This document shows positions 1-6,760 of a DNA stretch of 16,404 nucleotides, piece by piece. A program made the position numbers and the translations under genes. Source of the stretch: an uncultured Eubacteriales bacterium (GTDB lineage Bacteria; Bacillota; Clostridia; Oscillospirales; CAG-272); the NCBI GenBank assembly GCA_934481515.1, contig CAKSPO010000040.1, forward strand, positions 1 through 16,404. Direction: 5' to 3'. The notes beneath the pieces were generated by a model. The model was not told where the DNA came from, ran no database searches, and saw nothing but the letters and a program-made list of their open reading frames with translations. Position 1 is the stretch's first letter, and every line of letters starts with the position of its first letter.

Positions 1-42
1 GATTTCGAGTCAGCCCCGTTATGACCACTTCGATACCTCTCC
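1..42 (-). tRNA. tRNA-Ser(CGA), 5' half; gene continues off the left edge
   Basis: Read on the minus strand, the sequence starts with acceptor strand GGAGAGG at 42-36. It continues through a serine-type D arm (TATCGAAGTGGTCATAACG) and reaches an anticodon loop CTCGAAA with anticodon CGA (plus-strand 5-7). The window ends two bases into the 3' anticodon stem, so the variable arm, T arm and acceptor 3' strand would lie outside. The same 42 bases occur at 203-244. Whether this copy is intact cannot be decided here: the window begins at exactly the base where the second copy loses tRNA identity, so this copy may be truncated at the same point. No strong promoter is visible directly upstream of this copy. 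Confidence 0.6.
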
Positions 43-84
43 GTATATGTTCACCCTCGAAAACGAGGGAAACAATCGTTATTC
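43..84 (-). repeat. direct repeat of tRNA leader with hairpin, copy A
   Basis: This segment pairs with 245-285, extending the tRNA duplication into the 5' leader. The first 16 bases are identical. A hairpin CCCTCG-AAAA-CGAGGG (54-69) follows, then AATCGTTATTC shared with the other copy. The hairpin loop-closing pair is G-C here and A-T in the other copy, so both arms changed together. Conservation ends at 84. Confidence 0.7.
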
Positions 85-88
85 AATT

Positions 89-202
89 TTTTAGAAAACC
101 CGTTAGATAAGCCGGTTAGAAAAATCATCAACCGAGCGAAAATCCAATAGAATCAAGGCTTTTCGGCGGTTTTCGGTGGTACAACTACTCAAATGCGTAC
201 AT
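89..202. other. spacer between tRNA-Ser copies, possible attachment-site arm region
   Basis: This is AT-rich, non-coding sequence between the two tRNA fragments. Adjacent direct repeats CTTTTCGGCG (159-168) and GTTTTCGGTG (169-178) share TTTTCGG and are spaced 10 bp apart. They are followed by a segment bounded by GTAC at 179-182 and 197-200, immediately before the tRNA breakpoint at 203. Short spaced repeats next to a tRNA core fit integrase arm and core sites. This is inference: no integrase gene is present in the window. Confidence 0.35.
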
Positions 203-244
203 GATTTCGAGTCAGCCCCGTTATGACCACTTCGATACCTCTCC
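203..244 (-). pseudogene. truncated tRNA-Ser(CGA), 5' half only
   Basis: This is an exact duplicate of the tRNA-Ser 5' half at 1-42. Reading from 244 downward it matches through the anticodon loop, then continues TCATGTACGC where TCAGC is expected from the 5' anticodon stem. The stem therefore loses its two outer pairs. No T-arm (GGTTCGAATCC type) or CCTCTCC acceptor 3' strand follows within the spacer, so it cannot fold as a tRNA. It does carry the better promoter (322-350). A break at the anticodon loop is a known crossover position for some tyrosine recombinases, so this is most simply an attachment-site scar; a tandem tRNA duplication with decay is the alternative. Confidence 0.6.
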
Positions 245-285
245 GTATATGTTCACCCTCAAAAGTGAGGGAACGATCGTTATTC
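245..285 (-). repeat. direct repeat of tRNA leader with hairpin, copy B
   Basis: This is the second copy of the leader segment found at 43-84, with one single-base length difference. Its hairpin is CCCTCA-AAAG-TGAGGG (256-271), and the ten bases after it form the palindrome AACGATCGTT (272-281). On the minus strand it lies between the promoter at 322-350 and the truncated tRNA, so it would be transcribed as part of a leader of about 70 nt. There is no U-run after the stem, so it does not look like an intrinsic terminator. Confidence 0.7.
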
Positions 286-321
286 GCTACAAGACAAAAT
301 ATCCTGCTGAATAACAGAAAG

Positions 322-350
322 AGTATACCACATTCTTCGCAAAAAAGCAA
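322..350 (-). promoter_or_regulatory. minus-strand promoter toward tRNA-Ser fragment
   Basis: On the minus strand, TTGCTT (350-345) is separated by 17 bp from TATACT (327-322), with TGG just before the -10 as an extended element. Transcription would start near 315 and run leftward through the hairpin leader into the truncated tRNA-Ser at 244. The -35 matches consensus at only three positions. Confidence 0.5.
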
Positions 351-425
351 GACTTTTTTCAAATATTTTTTGTTTTTTCGGAGTCCTTTCCTGAATTTTT
401 TTCAACAGATAGCCCGTCAATTGAT

Positions 426-453
426 TTTACGGTCGTCGTTTGTTTTTTATAAT
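426..453 (+). promoter_or_regulatory. promoter of the small hypothetical gene
   Basis: TTTACG (426-431), a 16-bp spacer and a perfect TATAAT (448-453) precede the gene at 490. Predicted transcription starts near 460. A small hairpin CCCGA-AAGA-TCGGG (464-477) would lie in the short leader, close to where a ribosome binding site is expected. Confidence 0.5.
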
Positions 454-489
454 TGCATGTAACCCCGAAAGATCGGGCATCCTGCTTTT

Positions 490-705
490 ATGGCATACTA
501 CAACTATCATGCAACCGCAAAACGGTTGATCCGGGAAGGAAAACTGCGCACATGGTATCTTTCCGAACGGCACGGAACGATTTCTCCGGTGCTGATTCTT
601 GTATTCGACGATCCAAAGCATCCCCTCATGCCGATCCGCGAGGAGCACTGGGAAGAGTACCTGGCACTGCTTGAAAAGGAATCCGGAAAATCCGAAGGGA
701 AGTAA
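490..705 (+). CDS. small conserved hypothetical protein, 71 aa
   Basis: This is a compact soluble protein of 71 residues beginning MAYYNYHATAKRLIREGKL. I recognise the pattern (an N-terminal YHATAKxLI segment, a central hydrophobic stretch ISPVLILVFDD, then KHPLMPIREEHWEEYLALL) from small uncharacterised proteins in Clostridia, but I know no function for the family. There is no signal peptide, membrane helix or cysteine. The last ten residues are charged and probably disordered. The start has no good Shine-Dalgarno sequence; a small hairpin at 464-477 sits upstream instead. It has its own promoter and is separated from the helicase gene by a strong new promoter, so the two are probably independent units. 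Most likely real because the reading frame and aromatic/acidic pattern look protein-like. Confidence 0.7.
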   Translation: MAYYNYHATAKRLIREGKLRTWYLSERHGTISPVLILVFDDPKHPLMPIREEHWEEYLALLEKESGKSEGK

Positions 706-768
706 AAACGAAATTTTGCATTTTTTCTTTCAAAACGTGTGTTTCAGACCGGAAGAGAACAAAATCTG

Positions 769-797
769 TTGACAAAATCCGCTTCCTGCGGTATAAT
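769..797 (+). promoter_or_regulatory. consensus sigma-A promoter of the helicase gene
   Basis: TTGACA (769-774), exactly 17 bp, and TATAAT (792-797): both hexamers match consensus completely. Transcription would start near 804, giving a leader of about 70 nt that ends in a strong ribosome binding site at 859-866. Nothing in the leader looks like a known riboswitch. Confidence 0.85.
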
Positions 798-873
798 TTC
801 GGCAGTGGAATGCGTTGACCGGCGACCGAACGGCAGACCGGGAGACGCACTTTTTTAGAAAGGAGGTTTTCAC

Positions 874-3330
874 GTGCATTACGATCCGGAACATGCGACA
901 GTCATTTTGACCGTGGAAGAGTTGTGCTTTCGTGCTTTGCGCGGGGGAGACCTTGACCTTCGTCCGGGAAAGGGAAAAGGCTGCAGCCGACCGCACACGG
1001 CGATGAGCGCAGAGCTTTCCGAAAAGCTTCTGCAGTCGGCACTGAGCAGCGGTGCGAAATCCTATCATACAGCGGTTCCGTTTTGCAATACCACTGTACA
1101 GGACGGACTCTGCTATGAGGTCAGCGGAACGGCGGACGGAATTCTGGAAGGGGAGATTCCCACCGTCGAGCAGGTCAGAACCGTCCGCGGAAAAGCTTTT
1201 GCCTTTCCGCCGAATGCGGAGGAAGAAGCGGTCGGGCGTTGCCTTGCGTATTTTCTGTGCCGGGAGCGAAACCTTGCGCACGTATCCCTCCGGATGACCT
1301 TTGTCAAAGCCGAAAACGAGGAAACCCGCTTTTCGGAAAACCAATATACAAAAGAGGAAGCGGAGCGGTTTTACCGGTCGCTTCTCGGTCGGATCGCTTC
1401 CCGCGCACGGACGCTGGAGGAGCGCCGGAATCTGCTGCTGCCGTCCGCCGCGGCAAGCCGGTTTCCGTATCCGAGCGTGCGGGAAGGACAGGATCAGCTG
1501 ATTCGGGAATGCTACCGGGATATCCGGCAGGGCAACCGCCTGTTTGCCGAGGCGCCGACCGGAATCGGGAAGACCCTGTCCGTACTTTACCCGGCGGTGC
1601 GTGCGCTCGGAGAAGATATCTGCGACCGGATTTTTTATCTGACCGCGAAAGCATCTACCAGCCGGGAAGCTTTTCGCGCCGCAGGACAGCTGTTTTCCTC
1701 CGGTGCACACCTGCGCACCGTGGTGCTGACGGCAAGAGAGCAGATCTGCAAAAATGAACCGGCAAAAGCGGATCCGTCCGGCGTGTCCGGACATTGCAAC
1801 CCACAGGATTGCCCCTATGCGAAGGGCTTTTATGACCGGTGCAACGACGCGGTGGAGACACTGCTCTCCGAGCATTCCGGTTACTCCCGCACAGCGATCG
1901 AAGCATGCGCGGAACGCTTTTCGGTCTGCCCGTATGAGCTGGAGCTGGAGCTTTCCGAGCTGTGCGACATCATCATCTGTGACTACAATTATGTATTTGA
2001 TCCGCAGGTATATCTGCGGCGGTATTTTTCTCCGGACGCAGAGGATGCAAAAAACGTGTTTTTGGTAGATGAAGCGCACAATCTGCCGGAACGCGCCCGC
2101 GCCATGTATTCCGCACAGCTTTGCAACCGCGATGCCATCGAAGCTTGGAAGGCACTTCCGGAGACGGAGACCGGGTTCCGGGAAGCACTGCGCAAGCTGA
2201 TTCTGACCATGCAGGGCTTCCGCCGGCTTTGCAGGGATACCCTGCAAAAGGACGAGAACGGGGTAGAGCACGGATATGACCTGAACCACGGCGCCGTGGA
2301 ACCGGTGCTTTCCGCCGTGCGGGAGCTGATTCCCGTTGCCGACGGGTGGCTACGGAAAAACCGGGAGCATGCCGCAAAAGAGCAAACCGAAGTCGTTTCC
2401 CGCTTTCTTTCCGCACTGAAGCGTTATGACCTGATTTCCGGCTTTTATGACCGGTCATTTCTGACCTTCATCGAACTGGAGGGGGAGATACAAACCATTC
2501 GGCAGATCTGCCTGGATCCGTCCGCGGTACTGGATACGTGCATGAAGCATGCAAAGGCATCCATTCTCTTTTCCGCAACGCTGACTCCGGCGGATTATTT
2601 CGCGGATATCCTTGGCGGCGGAAAGAACGCCGTGCGGATTTCTCTGCCGTCTCCGTTCGATCCGGATCATCTTTGCCTGGCGGCGGTGACCGGAGTCAGC
2701 ACGCGGTACGAGGATCGGGAAAAGTCCTACCGCAGGATTGTAAAGCTGATTGCGGCAACGGTTTCCTGCAAGCGCGGAAATTACATCGTTTATTTTCCGT
2801 CCTATGCATATCTGGAGGAGGTACGGAAGCGCTTTGCCGAAAAATATCCGGGTGTTGAACTGGTGTGCCAGACCCGGCAGATGCGACCGGAGGAGCGGGA
2901 GCATTTTACGGATGCGTTCGCAGACGACGGGAAACTGCGCGTCGGCTTCTGCGTGCTGGGCGGCTCCTTTTCGGAAGGGGTTGACCTGCCGGGAAAACGC
3001 CTGATCGGTACCGTCATCGTCGGGACGGGATTGCCGGGACTTTCCAACGAGCGCAATATTCTGCGGGACTATTACGAAACCACACGGGAGCGTGGCTATG
3101 ACTATGCCTACACCTATCCGGGAATGAACCGCGTATTGCAGGCGGCAGGACGCGTCATCCGGAGGGAGGAAGACCGCGGCGTGGTGGTTCTGATCGATGA
3201 CCGATACGCAGAAGCCGGAATGCGGGCGATTTTTCCGCCCTCGTGGGAGCATCTTCAATATGCAGGAAACAGTTTTGAACTTGCAGAACTTGTCCGCCTC
3301 TTTTGGAAAGAGCAGGAAAAGAAATCTTAA
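874..3330 (+). CDS. DinG/XPD-like Fe-S DNA helicase with degenerate N-terminal nuclease-like region
   Basis: This is a predicted ATP-dependent superfamily 2 DNA helicase of 818 aa. Motif I APTGIGKT lies at 227-234, DEAH at 399-402, and motif VI QAAGRVIRR starts at Q756. Cys292, Cys308, Cys313 and Cys323 between motifs I and II fit the 4Fe-4S cluster of XPD/DinG helicases. The first ~190 residues resemble the PD-(D/E)XK region fused to clostridial DinG-like proteins: GTADGI supplies the Asp, but the expected E-x-K strand reads VEQVRT, so nuclease activity is doubtful. The start is GTG at 874, chosen because AAAGGAGG (859-866) ends 7 bp before it and the first residues fit the family. Likely role: unwinding DNA in repair or at stalled forks. 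It appears monocistronic, since the next gene has its own promoter at 3367. Confidence 0.9.
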   Translation: MHYDPEHATVILTVEELCFRALRGGDLDLRPGKGKGCSRPHTAMSAELSEKLLQSALSSGAKSYHTAVPFCNTTVQDGLCYEVSGTADGILEGEIPTVEQVRTVRGKAFAFPPNAEEEAVGRCLAYFLCRERNLAHVSLRMTFVKAENEETRFSENQYTKEEAERFYRSLLGRIASRARTLEERRNLLLPSAAASRFPYPSVREGQDQLIRECYRDIRQGNRLFAEAPTGIGKTLSVLYPAVRALGEDICDRIFYLTAKASTSREAFRAAGQLFSSGAHLRTVVLTAREQICKNEPAKADPSGVSGHCNPQDCPYAKGFYDRCNDAVETLLSEHSGYSRTAIEACAERFSVCPYELELELSELCDIIICDYNYVFDPQVYLRRYFSPDAEDAKNVFLVDEAHNLPERARAMYSAQLCNRDAIEAWKALPETETGFREALRKLILTMQGFRRLCRDTLQKDENGVEHGYDLNHGAVEPVLSAVRELIPVADGWLRKNREHAAKEQTEVVSRFLSALKRYDLISGFYDRSFLTFIELEGEIQTIRQICLDPSAVLDTCMKHAKASILFSATLTPADYFADILGGGKNAVRISLPSPFDPDHLCLAAVTGVSTRYEDREKSYRRIVKLIAATVSCKRGNYIVYFPSYAYLEEVRKRFAEKYPGVELVCQTRQMRPEEREHFTDAFADDGKLRVGFCVLGGSFSEGVDLPGKRLIGTVIVGTGLPGLSNERNILRDYYETTRERGYDYAYTYPGMNRVLQAAGRVIRREEDRGVVVLIDDRYAEAGMRAIFPPSWEHLQYAGNSFELAELVRLFWKEQEKKS

Positions 3331-3366
3331 AATGCAGGATTTTTTTGAAAAGATGCAAAAAGGATA

Positions 3367-3395
3367 TTGCAAAAAGAGCGCAACTGTGGTATACT
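3367..3395 (+). promoter_or_regulatory. promoter of the aminotransferase gene
   Basis: TTGCAA (3367-3372), a 17-bp spacer and TATACT (3390-3395), placing the start near 3402. The 13-base palindrome CTACTGTCAGTAG (3404-3416) then lies at the start of the transcript and could be an operator or a small leader stem. Confidence 0.75.
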
Positions 3396-3429
3396 GAAAG
3401 TATCTACTGTCAGTAGAAGGAAAAAAGAG

Positions 3430-3482
3430 GGCAGCACCGCTGCCGTTCCCATCGGCGGACGGAGCGGCGGTGCCTTTCTTGC
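3430..3482 (+). promoter_or_regulatory. possible attenuator: two mutually exclusive hairpins
   Basis: A long stem pairs GCACCGCTGC (3434-3443) with GCGGCGGTGC (3464-3473), with one G-U pair and further pairing inside (CCGT with ACGG). It is followed by CTTTCTT, so it resembles a weak intrinsic terminator. Its 5' arm overlaps a compact alternative hairpin, GGCAGC (3430-3435), loop ACC, GCTGCC (3439-3444). The two cannot form together. It lies in the leader of the aminotransferase gene, between its promoter and ribosome binding site. No ligand-binding domain or leader peptide is recognised. Confidence 0.45.
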
Positions 3483-3512
3483 GGCAAACAGACGGTACAA
3501 GGAGGAATACCG

Positions 3513-4814
3513 ATGGAATTTTCGGGAATGGATCGGGGAACGCTTTCCGCTCTGCTGGAGTCGTTGCAGGAGGAATACCGGAAGGAAAAAGAAAAGGGAT
3601 TGGCGTTGGATCTTTCCCGCGGCAAGCCGGGAGCACGCCAGCTGGATCTTCTCGAGGGAATGCTGGATTGCATCCGCACCTCCGGAGACTGTCGGACGGA
3701 GGACGGATATGACTGCCGCAACTACGGGGTACTGGACGGAATCAAGGAAGCAAAACGCCTGTTTGCAAAGCTGCTGGAGCTGCCGGAGCAGAGGCTGTTC
3801 ATCGGTGGCAACTCCTCTCTGAACCTGATGTACGATACGGTTGCCCGCGCCCTGCTCTACGGTGTCTGCGACAGCGAAAGACCTTGGAGTCGGGAACACA
3901 ATCTCAAGTTTATCTGTCCCGCGCCGGGATACGATCGGCATTTTGCCATTTGCGAGTCTCTCGGCATCACCATGCTTCCGGTTGCAATGACGCCGGAGGG
4001 ACCCGATATGGATACCGTAGAAAAGCTTGCGGTGTCGGATCCCAGCGTCAAGGGCATCTGGTGCTGCCCCAAATATTCCAATCCGGACGGGATCACTTAT
4101 TCGGAAAGAACCGTACAGCGCTTCGGTGCCATGAAGACCGCCGCAAAGGATTTCCGGATTTTCTGGGATAATGCCTACGCGGTGCATGACCTGTACCCGG
4201 ACCGGCGGGACACCCTTGCCGATATTTTTGAGGCTTGCGAACGCTGCGGAAACGGCAACCGTGTCTTTTATTTTGCCTCCACCTCCAAGATTTCCTTCCC
4301 CGGCTCCGGCGTGGCAATCATGGCGGCATCCGAGGAGAACCTTTCGCAGATCATGCCGATCATCGGTGCGCAGACCATCGGCTTTGATAAGATCAATCAG
4401 CTGCGTCACGTGCGGTATTTCGGTTCTGCGGAGAACATACACCGGCATATGATGAAGCTGGCGGACCTGATCCGCCCGAAGTTTGAAATTGTGCTCCGCA
4501 CACTGGAAAAAGACCTTGCCGGAACGGGGTGCGCCCATTGGACAAATCCCGCCGGGGGATATTTCATCAGCCTGTACGTGCGGAAGGGATGTGCCAAACG
4601 AGCCTTTTCCCTTTGCCGCAGCGCGGGCGTGAAGCTGACCGATGTCGGCGCCACCTACCCATATCACCGGGATCCATACGACAGCAATATCCGCATCGCA
4701 CCGACCTATCCGGAGGAAGCGGATCTCTGTCGCGCCATGCACATTCTGACAGTCTGCATCAGAATCGCCGTCATCGAGCAGCTTCTGTCGGAACCGACCG
4801 AAACCTGCTGTTGA
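3513..4814 (+). CDS. PLP-dependent aspartate-type aminotransferase (PF12897-like)
   Basis: This is a 433-aa cytoplasmic enzyme of the fold-type I PLP family, closest by motif to the aspartate aminotransferase group described by Pfam PF12897, which would interconvert aspartate/2-oxoglutarate and oxaloacetate/glutamate. Visible motifs are GGNSSLNLMYD (phosphate-cup region), CPAPGYDRHF, GIWCCPKYSNPDG, FWDNAYAVHDL with the Asp/Tyr pair contacting the cofactor, and STSKISFPGSG with the Schiff-base Lys at 259. Length fits this subgroup (about 420-435 aa). The start at 3513 is supported by AAGGAGG at 3499-3505. It follows a promoter and a hairpin leader that may control it. The GDT1 transporter gene lies 118 bp downstream. 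The exact amino donor cannot be proved from sequence. Confidence 0.88.
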   Translation: MEFSGMDRGTLSALLESLQEEYRKEKEKGLALDLSRGKPGARQLDLLEGMLDCIRTSGDCRTEDGYDCRNYGVLDGIKEAKRLFAKLLELPEQRLFIGGNSSLNLMYDTVARALLYGVCDSERPWSREHNLKFICPAPGYDRHFAICESLGITMLPVAMTPEGPDMDTVEKLAVSDPSVKGIWCCPKYSNPDGITYSERTVQRFGAMKTAAKDFRIFWDNAYAVHDLYPDRRDTLADIFEACERCGNGNRVFYFASTSKISFPGSGVAIMAASEENLSQIMPIIGAQTIGFDKINQLRHVRYFGSAENIHRHMMKLADLIRPKFEIVLRTLEKDLAGTGCAHWTNPAGGYFISLYVRKGCAKRAFSLCRSAGVKLTDVGATYPYHRDPYDSNIRIAPTYPEEADLCRAMHILTVCIRIAVIEQLLSEPTETCC

Positions 4815-4876
4815 TCCGCGGCGATGAGCTGCCGCTGTATCCGACCGCCGGCGGGGGAACAGAAAAACGGATGTCC

Positions 4877-4911
4877 AAAGGATCGTTGTTTTTTCGGATT
4901 CAATCCTTTTT
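4877..4911 (+). terminator. weak hairpin with T-run after the aminotransferase gene
   Basis: AAAGGAT (4877-4883) pairs with ATCCTTT (4903-4909) across a 19-nt loop, and the T-run extends to 4911. The stem is short and AT-rich, so it could be a partial terminator between the aminotransferase and the transporter gene rather than a full stop. Confidence 0.35.
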
Positions 4912-4932
4912 CAGGGAGGAGCAAAGCGGAAA

Positions 4933-5658
4933 ATGGCAATCTTTTTTCGGACGTTTCTGATGATTTTTCTGGCAGAGATGGGGGACAAATCCCAGCTTCT
5001 GATGGTCGCCATGGCGGCGGAATACCGGATGCGCGATATTCTGCTCGGCACGGCGCTGTCTCTTCTGGTGCTCAATTTGCTTGCCGTCGCACTCGGCAGT
5101 ATGGTCGGAGAGTTTTTGCCCGGAGCAGTGGTCTCCCTTGTCGCAGGGATCGCCTTTCTTTGCTTCGCCGCGCTTTCCGCACGGGAAGGAGCGGAAGAGG
5201 AAACGGCAGTGCGGCGCGGAAGACACGCGGTTTCCACCATTTTCGGAACCTATTTCCTTGCGGAGTTAGGAGATAAGACCCAACTGACCGCCCTGACCGT
5301 TTCCGCAGGGGAGTCCGGCGGATTCCGGGGGATGCTCGCGGTATTCGCAGGCGCTTTTTCCGCATTGTTCTTAGCGGATCTGCTGGGGCTTTCGGTCGGA
5401 TTTTTTCTTGGGAAAAAACTTCCGGCTGGCGTATTCCGCGGAATTTCCTTCGTCATTTTTGCGCTTTGCGGGATTCTGCGGGTGCTTGCGGGGATGCAGG
5501 AGCTGTTGTCCGGGAGCGCAAACGGGCAGGGACTTTCCGTCCTCTTTACAACGCTTCTCGCGCTTTTGTTTGTATTGATCTGCCTGAAAGGAAGAAAAAA
5601 GAATGTCAGGAACGAACCAGATTCAACAGAATCCGTTTCCGTACAGCGATACCAATAA
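4933..5658 (+). CDS. GDT1/TMEM165 family (UPF0016) divalent cation transporter
   Basis: This is a 241-aa integral membrane protein with two homologous halves, each opening with the family signature E-x-G-D-K-(S/T): EMGDKSQ at 15-21 and ELGDKTQ at 111-117. The acidic residues of these motifs form the cation site. Characterised bacterial members export Mn2+ (MneA/MntX type) and eukaryotic ones move Mn2+/Ca2+/H+. About six helices are predicted, with a charged linker near residues 84-97 between the halves and a polar tail after about residue 213. GGGAGGAG lies about 12 bp upstream of the chosen ATG. I looked for a Mn2+-sensing yybP-ykoY element upstream and did not find a convincing one. Its 3' end overlaps the radical SAM gene by 56 bp, suggesting coupled translation. 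Confidence 0.88.
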   Translation: MAIFFRTFLMIFLAEMGDKSQLLMVAMAAEYRMRDILLGTALSLLVLNLLAVALGSMVGEFLPGAVVSLVAGIAFLCFAALSAREGAEEETAVRRGRHAVSTIFGTYFLAELGDKTQLTALTVSAGESGGFRGMLAVFAGAFSALFLADLLGLSVGFFLGKKLPAGVFRGISFVIFALCGILRVLAGMQELLSGSANGQGLSVLFTTLLALLFVLICLKGRKKNVRNEPDSTESVSVQRYQ

Positions 5659-6577
5659 ACGGTATTATACCTACGACTACTACCTGCGCAAAACCTTCGG
5701 AGGCAAATGCGCCAAGCTTCCGCTGGATGCAGGCTTTACCTGCCCGAATCTGGACGGAACACGCGGGAGCGGCGGATGTATTTATTGCTCCGGCCGCGGA
5801 AGCGGTGATTTTTCCCCGGATGCATTGCTTCCCATCGGGGAACAGATTCGCCTGCAAAAGGAGGCGTTTTCCCATAAGTGGGATACCGGCCGTTGCATCG
5901 CCTATTTTCAGGCGCATACCAACACCTACGCACCAACCGCCACGCTCCGCGAAAAATACGAAGAAGCACTGGCGCAGAAAGGAATTGTCGGGCTGAACAT
6001 TGCCACCCGTGCCGACTGCCTCTCCGACGAAACGCTTGCCTGCCTTGCAGAGCTGTCGGAACGCACCACGCTGACTGTCGAGCTGGGTTTGCAGTCCTCC
6101 TCCGACCGGACCGCCGCCCGCATTCACCGGGGGCATACCTATGCCGAATTTCTGGAGGGCTATGCGCGCCTGCGGAACGCCTCCCCGCGCATCGGCATCT
6201 GCGTGCACCTGATTTTCGGGCTTCCAGGCGAAGAAGACCGCGACATGATGCAGAGCGTGAAGGATGTGGCAGAGCTGCACCCGGAGCAGGTCAAGCTGCA
6301 CCTGCTGCATGTCCTGCGCGGAACGGCACTTGCAGAGGAATACCTTTCCGGTGCGTACACACCGCTTTCCCGGGAGCACTACATCCGGCTGGTTGCAGAT
6401 GCATTGGAACTTCTTCCGCAGAATATCGTCATCGGACGGCTGACCGGAGACGGGAAAGGCGAGGATCTTCTGGCGCCGGACTGGAGCCGGAAAAAGACCA
6501 CCGTCATTAACGACATCGATAAGCTTCTCTACCAGAGAAACAGCTGTCAGGGGGCACGCTGTACGGAAAATACCTGA
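5603..6577 (+). CDS. TIGR01212-family radical SAM protein
   Basis: This is a 324-aa cytoplasmic iron-sulfur enzyme. After the family opening KRYYTYDYYLRKTFGGK, the segment FTCPNLDGTRGSGGCIYC supplies three cysteines (C47, C59, C62). Their C-x11-C-x2-C spacing is typical of the YhcC/TIGR01212 group rather than the classic CxxxCxxC. FQAHTNTYAP, TVELGLQSS and HLIFGLPGE are further family motifs. The substrate of this family is not established. The ATG at 5603 is preceded by AAAGGAAG at good spacing and lies inside the end of the transporter gene (56-bp overlap in another frame). No other start lies between it and the conserved N-terminal motif. The gene ends just before the strong terminator at 6598. 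Confidence 0.88.
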   Translation: MSGTNQIQQNPFPYSDTNKRYYTYDYYLRKTFGGKCAKLPLDAGFTCPNLDGTRGSGGCIYCSGRGSGDFSPDALLPIGEQIRLQKEAFSHKWDTGRCIAYFQAHTNTYAPTATLREKYEEALAQKGIVGLNIATRADCLSDETLACLAELSERTTLTVELGLQSSSDRTAARIHRGHTYAEFLEGYARLRNASPRIGICVHLIFGLPGEEDRDMMQSVKDVAELHPEQVKLHLLHVLRGTALAEEYLSGAYTPLSREHYIRLVADALELLPQNIVIGRLTGDGKGEDLLAPDWSRKKTTVINDIDKLLYQRNSCQGARCTENT

Positions 6578-6594
6578 CCGCGGGTTCCGAACCG

Positions 6595-6642
6595 AAAAAA
6601 GGCGGTGTGAAAAACTCAACATGAGTTTTTCACACCGCCTTT
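6595..6642. terminator. bidirectional terminator, 20-bp perfect stem
   Basis: AAAGGCGGTGTGAAAAACTC pairs perfectly with its complement at 6623-6642 across the 5-nt loop AACAT. A6 on the left (6595-6600) gives a T6 tail on the minus strand, while the plus strand has a shorter TTT tail. It sits between two converging genes, radical SAM (plus) and glycoside hydrolase (minus), and probably serves both. Confidence 0.9.
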
Positions 6643-6760
6643 GATGTTGCTCCCGATGGCTGTCCGCCGGCGCTTTGCCGTAAAAACGAACATCCAGAGG
6701 ACACAAGGCGAAAGCGACCTGCAGCGCATCATTTCTGCCGGAATTCCGACCGGAATTTTT
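6643..6760. other. intergenic sequence between two converging genes
   Basis: About 118 bp between the two related hairpins. I see no convincing gene, promoter or RNA in it. The segment CCGGAATTCCGACCGGAATTTTT near 6739-6760 carries a short direct repeat CCGGAATT. The two hairpins and this spacer together could be a small repeated intergenic unit, but there is only one example here. Confidence 0.3.

Noticed and set aside
1..290. CRISPR array
   Set aside because: There are only two repeat copies, the repeat encodes a tRNA-Ser 5' half plus leader, and no cas gene or regular spacers are present.
223..462. 79-codon plus-strand open frame in the left intergenic region
   Set aside because: It runs antisense through the tRNA fragment and AT-rich leader, has no ribosome binding site, and its product has no protein-like pattern.
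730..2289. Long open frame on the minus strand opposite the helicase gene (519 codons); similar long antisense frames lie at 2455-3636, 3327-4742, 5606-6706 and 12565-14049
   Set aside because: Each lies wholly or mostly opposite a gene with clear family motifs. Their products are Arg/Cys/His-rich without recognisable motifs, as expected for antisense shadows in GC-biased coding DNA.
3425..3482. T-box riboswitch in the aminotransferase leader (AGGGCAGCACCGC resembles the T-box antiterminator motif)
   Set aside because: The tRNA-pairing bases UGG are replaced by CAG, and the promoter at 3367-3395 leaves only about 25 nt upstream, with no room for Stem I and a specifier loop.
4815..4932. Mn2+-sensing yybP-ykoY riboswitch ahead of the GDT1-type transporter gene
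   Set aside because: The transporter family makes it plausible, but the conserved paired core sequences of that riboswitch are not recognisable in this 118-bp gap.
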